This document shows, in pieces, positions 7,117 through 10,834 of a DNA stretch of 10,834 nucleotides. How positions within the stretch are numbered: position 1 is the stretch's first letter; every line of letters begins with the position of its first letter. Below the pieces are notes generated by a model. It was not told where the DNA came from. It did not search any database and worked only from the letters and a program-made list of their open reading frames with translations. Source of the stretch: an uncultured Chthoniobacterales bacterium (GTDB taxonomy: Bacteria > Verrucomicrobiota > Verrucomicrobiia > Chthoniobacterales > UBA10450); the NCBI GenBank assembly GCA_955652155.1, contig CATPAT010000298.1:1-10834 (forward strand), read 5' to 3'. Both the position numbers and the translations under genes were made by a program.

Positions 7117-8805
7117 GTGAAAGCGCGCATTTCTTTTGTCTCCCTCTTGGCATTGTTAAGCGGACCGATTTTGCAATTGCGCGCAGCCGAGGATCTCGAC
7201 CTGCTTCTTTTCAACGGAAATGTTTACACGGTTAACGAAAAAACGCCGCGGGCCGAAGCGATCGCGGTCAGAAAGGATCGCATCGTATTCGTGGGCTCGA
7301 ACGAGGACGCCAGGAGATTTCACGCCGCGCGAACGGTCGATCTGCATGGTCACACCGTCGTTCCCGGCTTGACCGATTCCCATTGCCACATCTTCGGGAT
7401 CGGTGAGCGCGAGCTGCGTTTGAATCTCGAAGGCGCCAGCACGCTCGAAGATTTTTTGGCCAAAGTGAAAGCGCGCGTCACCAAAACCAAGCGCGGCCAA
7501 TGGGTCACCGGCCGCGGCTGGATCGAGACCTTCTGGAAACCGCCGCAGTTTCCCACCCGGCAGGACCTCGACAAAATTGCGCCGCGCAATCCCGTTTTTC
7601 TGACCCGCGCAGACGGCCACGGCGCAATTGCGAACTCGGCCGCGCTCAAGATCGCCAAGATCGACAAGACGACGGCGAATCCGTTCGGCGGTGAAATTCT
7701 AAAAGACAAAGCGAGCGGTGAGCCAACCGGGATGTTGCTCGATAACGCGATGGATCTGGTCGAGAAAAGTATTCCGAAGCCATCCGCGGCCGAGCGCCAG
7801 CAGGCGCTGCTCACCGGAATCAATCGCGAGATACGGCTCGGCTGGTGCGAAATTCAAAACGCCGGCAGCCACAAGGAAGATGTCGATCTTATTAAGAAGG
7901 CGTTTGAGTCCGGCAAAATTAAAATCCGGTTCATCAACGCGATTTACGGACCCGGAGAAGATGCGCAGCATTTTCTAAAAGAAGGAGTCACGCTCGACGC
8001 GTTTAATCACCATTTCACCCAGCGCACCATCAAAGTGATTTTCGACGGCGCGCTCGGTTCGCGCGGCGCGGCGCTGCTCCAGCCATACAGCGATACGCCC
8101 GAGACTTCCGGTTACCTCACCGAAAAACCGGAAGAGCTGAAACCGATGTTTGAGGAAGCATTGCGTCGAGGCATTCAGGTCGAGACCCACGCAATTGGCG
8201 ATGGCGCCAATCGGATGATTCTCGATCTTTACGAAGGCGCGTTCAGAGCGGTGCCGCCGAACCAACGGCAAATTCAAGAACCGCGGTGGCGAGTTGAACA
8301 CGCGCAGATTGTCGATCCGGTAGACATTCCGCGCTTCGCCAAGCTCGGCGTGATTCCGTCGATGCAACCGTCGCACGCGATCAGCGATTTGTTTTTTGCC
8401 CAGGCGCGGCTTGGGATGGATCGACTCGCGGGCGCCTACGCCTGGCAAAGTTTTCTGAAATCGGGTTCGATCATTTGCGGTGGATCCGATGCCCCGGTCG
8501 AGCGCGGCGAGCCGATGATTGAATTTTACGCGGCAGCCGCGCGCAAAAGTATCAAAGGTGAATCCGGAGAAGGCTGGCATCCCGAGCAGGCGGTTTCGCG
8601 CGAGCAGGCGCTGAAGATGTTTACTATCTGGCCCGCTTACGCCGCGTTTGAAGAAAAAGACAAAGGCTCAATCGAAGTTGACAAGCTCGCCGACTTCACG
8701 GTGCTATCGCAAGACATCATGAAAATTCCGGAGCCGGAGATTCTGAAAACGCGCGCCGAAATGACAATCATGGGCGGCGAAATCGTTTTTCAACGCGCGG
8801 ACTAA
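7117..8805 (+). CDS. Secreted amidohydrolase, amidohydro_3 / YtcJ-like
   Basis: The product has 562 residues and is a metal-dependent hydrolase of the amidohydrolase superfamily, in the YtcJ/AepA/NfdA-like branch. These enzymes cleave amide, formyl or cyclic amide bonds; the substrate here is unknown. The N-terminus (MKAR, then hydrophobic ISFVSLLALLSGPILQL and a likely cut after RAA, ~24) is a signal peptide, so the enzyme is probably periplasmic or exported. The family hallmarks are complete: N-terminal composite domain LLFNGNVYTVN...AIAVRKDRIVFVG, metal-binding DSHCH (H89, H91), IKVIFDGALGSRG with candidate carboxylated K306, ETHAIGDGAN (H358), WRVEHAQ (H395) and GGSDAP (D458). The C-terminus WPAYAAFEEKDKGSIEVDKLADFTVLS closes the composite sheet domain. 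It is a single gene, divergent from actA and convergent with doxX, with no operon partner to hint at a substrate. The start is GTG. Confidence 0.92.
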   Translation: MKARISFVSLLALLSGPILQLRAAEDLDLLLFNGNVYTVNEKTPRAEAIAVRKDRIVFVGSNEDARRFHAARTVDLHGHTVVPGLTDSHCHIFGIGERELRLNLEGASTLEDFLAKVKARVTKTKRGQWVTGRGWIETFWKPPQFPTRQDLDKIAPRNPVFLTRADGHGAIANSAALKIAKIDKTTANPFGGEILKDKASGEPTGMLLDNAMDLVEKSIPKPSAAERQQALLTGINREIRLGWCEIQNAGSHKEDVDLIKKAFESGKIKIRFINAIYGPGEDAQHFLKEGVTLDAFNHHFTQRTIKVIFDGALGSRGAALLQPYSDTPETSGYLTEKPEELKPMFEEALRRGIQVETHAIGDGANRMILDLYEGAFRAVPPNQRQIQEPRWRVEHAQIVDPVDIPRFAKLGVIPSMQPSHAISDLFFAQARLGMDRLAGAYAWQSFLKSGSIICGGSDAPVERGEPMIEFYAAAARKSIKGESGEGWHPEQAVSREQALKMFTIWPAYAAFEEKDKGSIEVDKLADFTVLSQDIMKIPEPEILKTRAEMTIMGGEIVFQRAD

Positions 8806-8806
8806 A

Positions 8807-8910
8807 ATGTCATGTCGAGCGAAGTCGAGACATCTCTAAATATTTCCGAGTAACTGCGGGCTGCAAAACTGAAATAGTAAGAGATTCCTCCACTGCGGTC
8901 GGAATGACAA
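8807..8910. repeat. Long imperfect palindromic intergenic element
   Basis: The left arm 8807-8846 and the reverse complement of 8871-8910 match at 30 of 40 positions without gaps, enclosing a 24-nt centre (8847-8870). The outer ends read TGTCATGTCGAG and, inverted, TGTCATTCCGAC. The element begins 1 nt after the amidohydrolase stop and ends 21 nt before the doxX stop, filling almost the whole convergent spacer. It may act as a weak bidirectional terminator, though no strong T-run follows either arm. Its form resembles REP/MITE-type palindromes; mobility is inferred, not seen. Confidence 0.75.
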
Positions 8911-8931
8911 AAAAGTAACCCGCAATTCCAA

Positions 8932-9330
8932 TTACCCGCCGAGCAGGTAAACCCCGGCCAGTGTTAGCAAAAAATAGGGAACGAGAACCGCCGCGCCGGC
9001 GTACTCCTTTGCCATCCGTTGACCAAAAAACAGCGCGATGATCGCGATTGCGGACATCACCGCGCCATAAAACGCGATTGTCGAATCGTGCGCAAAAATC
9101 AGTGCGAGAAATCCGATTCCGCTCAGGAGACCGGCCGCGAGCTCAATTAAGGTAAGCAGCCCAAGCAACAGCGGCACCATGCCGGCCAGCGAGCTTTTGG
9201 CGAAATGCCCTTTGAGCCACCCCAGGTTGCCTTGTGGATCTACAACTTTATCGATCCCCGATTGCAGAAATAAAATCGCGAGAAATGCGGATACGAGAAT
9301 TCTAAGCAACAGCAACGTCATCGCGGACAT
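8932..9330 (-). CDS. DoxX-like small integral membrane protein
   Basis: The product has 132 residues from the ATG at 9330. Four hydrophobic segments cover almost the whole chain (residues ~4-22, ~50-68, ~70-100 with a short break at FAHDST, and ~110-130). The first helix ends in FLQSGIDKVVDPQGNLGWLKGHFAKS, the typical DoxX/DoxX-like opening in which a helix is followed by a G-x-x-K motif and an amphipathic loop. DoxX-family proteins are membrane proteins of varied or unknown role, some linked to quinol or sulfur redox. The gene is alone, with no partner pointing to a function. An alternative GTG start at 9336 adds two residues and an ATG at 9321 removes three; no ribosome site settles it. The gene is flanked by two copies of one repeat. 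Confidence 0.8.
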   Translation of the reverse strand: MSAMTLLLLRILVSAFLAILFLQSGIDKVVDPQGNLGWLKGHFAKSSLAGMVPLLLGLLTLIELAAGLLSGIGFLALIFAHDSTIAFYGAVMSAIAIIALFFGQRMAKEYAGAAVLVPYFLLTLAGVYLLGG

Positions 9331-9352
9331 TTGCACGACCGCAGCCTAACAC

Positions 9353-9408
9353 GACTCCCTTTCGGAGATCGACAATGGATTTGCCGTTATGTCGATCGAA
9401 GGGGAGAC
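9353..9408. repeat. Hairpin in the doxX-TPR divergent spacer
   Basis: GACTCCCTTTCG, a 3-nt bulge, then ATCGACA (9353-9374) pairs with TGTCGAT-CGAAGGGGAGAC (9390-9408) at 17 of 19 positions, enclosing a 15-nt loop (9375-9389). It lies upstream of both divergent genes, so it may be a regulatory structure or the remnant of a palindromic element. Confidence 0.55.
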
Positions 9409-9426
9409 ATCTCTAAATATTTCTGA
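9388..9426 (+). repeat. Second copy of the left arm of the palindromic element
   Basis: This stretch matches 8811-8849 at 34 of 39 positions, in the same orientation, including the exact 20-mer GAGACATCTCTAAATATTTC (9404-9423 and 8827-8846). The long right arm found in the first copy is missing here. Together the copies form direct repeats on either side of doxX, ~580 bp apart. Confidence 0.75.
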
Positions 9427-9438
9427 AATGATAGGGGT

Positions 9439-10834
9439 ATGCTGATTCGAGACATGTGGAAGCGAGTAGTGAGCTTCTTGACCATATCCATCCTAGGAAC
9501 GTGCTTGCCGTTACAGGCTGCAGAACACGAACATCCCGTGCCAGAGAAACTCGGCACAGTTCAATTTCCGACGTCGTGCTCGAGCAAGGAACAGAAGAAT
9601 TTCCAGCGTGCCGTAGCGCTTTTGCATTCCTTTGCATATTCAGCGGCGGAAAAAGCGTTTGGCGATGTTGCGAAAGCGGATCCGAAGTGCGCGATGGCGC
9701 ATTGGGGAATCGCGATGACCTATTTTCATCCCCTTTGGCCGCCGCCACTCGCCGTGGCGGACGTGGTGCGAGGTCAGGCCGAGATCGAACGCGCGGCGCA
9801 ACTCGGCGGGTCGGAGCGCGAGCGTGAATTTATTGAATCATTGAAGCTGATTTACATGAACGCGGATTCCGTGCCTTACCGCCAGCGTGCCGAGCGCTAC
9901 ACATTGGCGATGGGCAAACTCGTCGAACGCAATCCCGATGACGTCGAGTGCCAGGTCTTTTACGCCTTGGCGTTGATTGCCAGTGCATCGCCGACGGACA
10001 AAACTCATGCAAATGAGAAAAAAGCGGCCAACCTGCTCGAGTCTCTATTCCGAAAGTATCCACAGCATCCGGGCATTCCGCATTATCTGATTCACGCTTG
10101 CGACAATGCCGAAATGGCCAGTCGCGGCGTGGAGCCCGCGCGGATTTATTCGCAAATCGCTCCGTCCGCGCCGCATGCCTTGCACATGCCCTCGCACATT
10201 TATACCCGGCTCGGAATGTGGCAGGAGTCGATAGCCTCAAACACGGCCGCGAGAAAAGCCGCGCATGAGCAAGGCGACATTGGCGAGGAACTGCATGCCA
10301 TGGATTACCTGACGTATGCGAATCTCCAGCTCGGTCGAGATCAGGACGTTGCGCGCATCCTGGATGACTTGCGCAAAATGACCAACCTGTCGCCAAAGTA
10401 TTTCAAAGTGGCATATGCGGCGAGCGCGATGCCGGCGCGCTACGCAATTGAACGTCGACAATGGAATGAGGCGACGCGGCTCGCGCCGATGGCCGATGCT
10501 TTGCCGCAGGCGACTGCAATTACTGCTTGGTCGCGCGCGATTGGATTTGCGCGCAACAGGCAGGCGCCGGCTGCGCGCGATGAAGCTGCGAAACTAGCGA
10601 GCGCCTATGAGCAAATGCGGACGGCGGGCGATGAATATTGGGCGACGCAAATTCATGTGCAGCTCAATTCGGCTTTGGCCTGGATAAACTACGCGGAAGG
10701 GAAAACCGACGAAGCAGTGAAGCTCATGCGCGAGGCGGCCGACGAAGAAGACGCCGTGGAAAAACTGCCCGTTACTCCGGGCGCGATCGTGCCAGCTCGC
10801 GAACAACTTGGCGATCTGCTCCTGGAAACCGGCG
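9439..10834 (+). CDS. Secreted TPR-like protein with His-rich core (partial, 3' end off window)
   Basis: The frame is open for 465 codons to the window end with no stop. The N-terminus (WKRVVSFLTISILGTCLPLQAAEHEH) is a signal peptide with a likely cut after QAA (~28), so the protein is exported. TPR-like helix pairs are visible: FQRAVALLHSFAYSAAEKAFGDVAKADPKCAMAHWGIA (~55-92), QVFYALALIASA (~172-183) and ALAWINYAEGKTDEAVKLMREA (~412-433). In the middle, HPGIPHYLIHACD (210-222) and APHALHMPSHIYTRLG (244-259) form a His-rich stretch. From memory this pattern recurs in a family of large secreted TPR proteins of unknown function in Acidobacteria and Verrucomicrobia. The start is uncertain: ATG 9439 has AGGGG only 1 nt ahead, and ATG 9454 (MWKRVV) gives a more usual signal peptide. 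Function is unknown; binding or scaffolding is likely, and a metal site is possible. Confidence 0.85.
   Translation, partial: MLIRDMWKRVVSFLTISILGTCLPLQAAEHEHPVPEKLGTVQFPTSCSSKEQKNFQRAVALLHSFAYSAAEKAFGDVAKADPKCAMAHWGIAMTYFHPLWPPPLAVADVVRGQAEIERAAQLGGSEREREFIESLKLIYMNADSVPYRQRAERYTLAMGKLVERNPDDVECQVFYALALIASASPTDKTHANEKKAANLLESLFRKYPQHPGIPHYLIHACDNAEMASRGVEPARIYSQIAPSAPHALHMPSHIYTRLGMWQESIASNTAARKAAHEQGDIGEELHAMDYLTYANLQLGRDQDVARILDDLRKMTNLSPKYFKVAYAASAMPARYAIERRQWNEATRLAPMADALPQATAITAWSRAIGFARNRQAPAARDEAAKLASAYEQMRTAGDEYWATQIHVQLNSALAWINYAEGKTDEAVKLMREAADEEDAVEKLPVTPGAIVPAREQLGDLLLETG

Noticed and set aside
7975..8580. Minus-strand 201-residue ORF within the amidohydrolase gene
   Set aside because: It overlaps all catalytic motifs of the plus-strand gene and shows no recognisable family.
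8805..8931. Strong rho-independent terminator
   Set aside because: The palindrome is long and imperfect and lacks a proper T-run on either side; it is kept only as a possible weak bidirectional terminator.
9830..10396. Minus-strand 188-residue ORF within the TPR gene
   Set aside because: The plus-strand frame is open to the window end with a signal peptide and helical repeats; this one is Arg/Cys-rich shadow sequence.

Overview
The window is bacterial, moderately GC-rich (roughly 55-60 % by eye) and densely coded. The left two thirds (1-6888, minus strand) hold most of an alternative complex III (ACIII, act) operon, read right to left as actA-actB-actC-actD-actE-actF. ActF is cut by the window edge after 15 codons. 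ACIII is a membrane quinol oxidase that replaces cytochrome bc1. ActA carries five c-type hemes and ActE one. ActB is a molybdopterin-oxidoreductase-like protein fused to a four-cluster Fe-S module. ActC and ActF are NrfD-like quinol-site membrane subunits, and ActD is a small two-helix subunit. Gene order, the five heme motifs in ActA and the Fe-S pattern in ActB make this the most secure assignment here. Most act junctions overlap (ATGA) or nearly touch. The exception is actB-actC, which holds a ~99-bp block of heptamer repeats.

A divergent intergenic region (6889-7116) separates the operon from a plus-strand gene for a secreted amidohydrolase of the amidohydro_3/YtcJ type (7117-8805, GTG start). 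A ~104-bp imperfect palindrome (8807-8910) lies directly behind its stop codon, between it and the convergent minus-strand DoxX-like membrane protein gene (8932-9330). A second, shorter copy of the palindrome's left arm lies on the other side of doxX (9388-9426), beside a separate hairpin. The window ends inside a secreted TPR-like protein with a His-rich conserved-looking core (9439-10834, plus strand, no stop in window).

The organism is probably an aerobic or facultative soil or freshwater bacterium. ACIII, the coding style, the weak Shine-Dalgarno signals and the intergenic repeats are reminiscent of Verrucomicrobiota (Spartobacteria-like). Acidobacteria or Planctomycetes cannot be excluded from sequence reading alone.

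No undescribed multi-gene system is evident. The features least explained by known biology are the two inverted arrays of heptamer repeats at actB-actC, where a ribosome-binding-site-led 32-codon mini-ORF runs from the actB stop to the actC start, and the palindromic repeat family flanking doxX.
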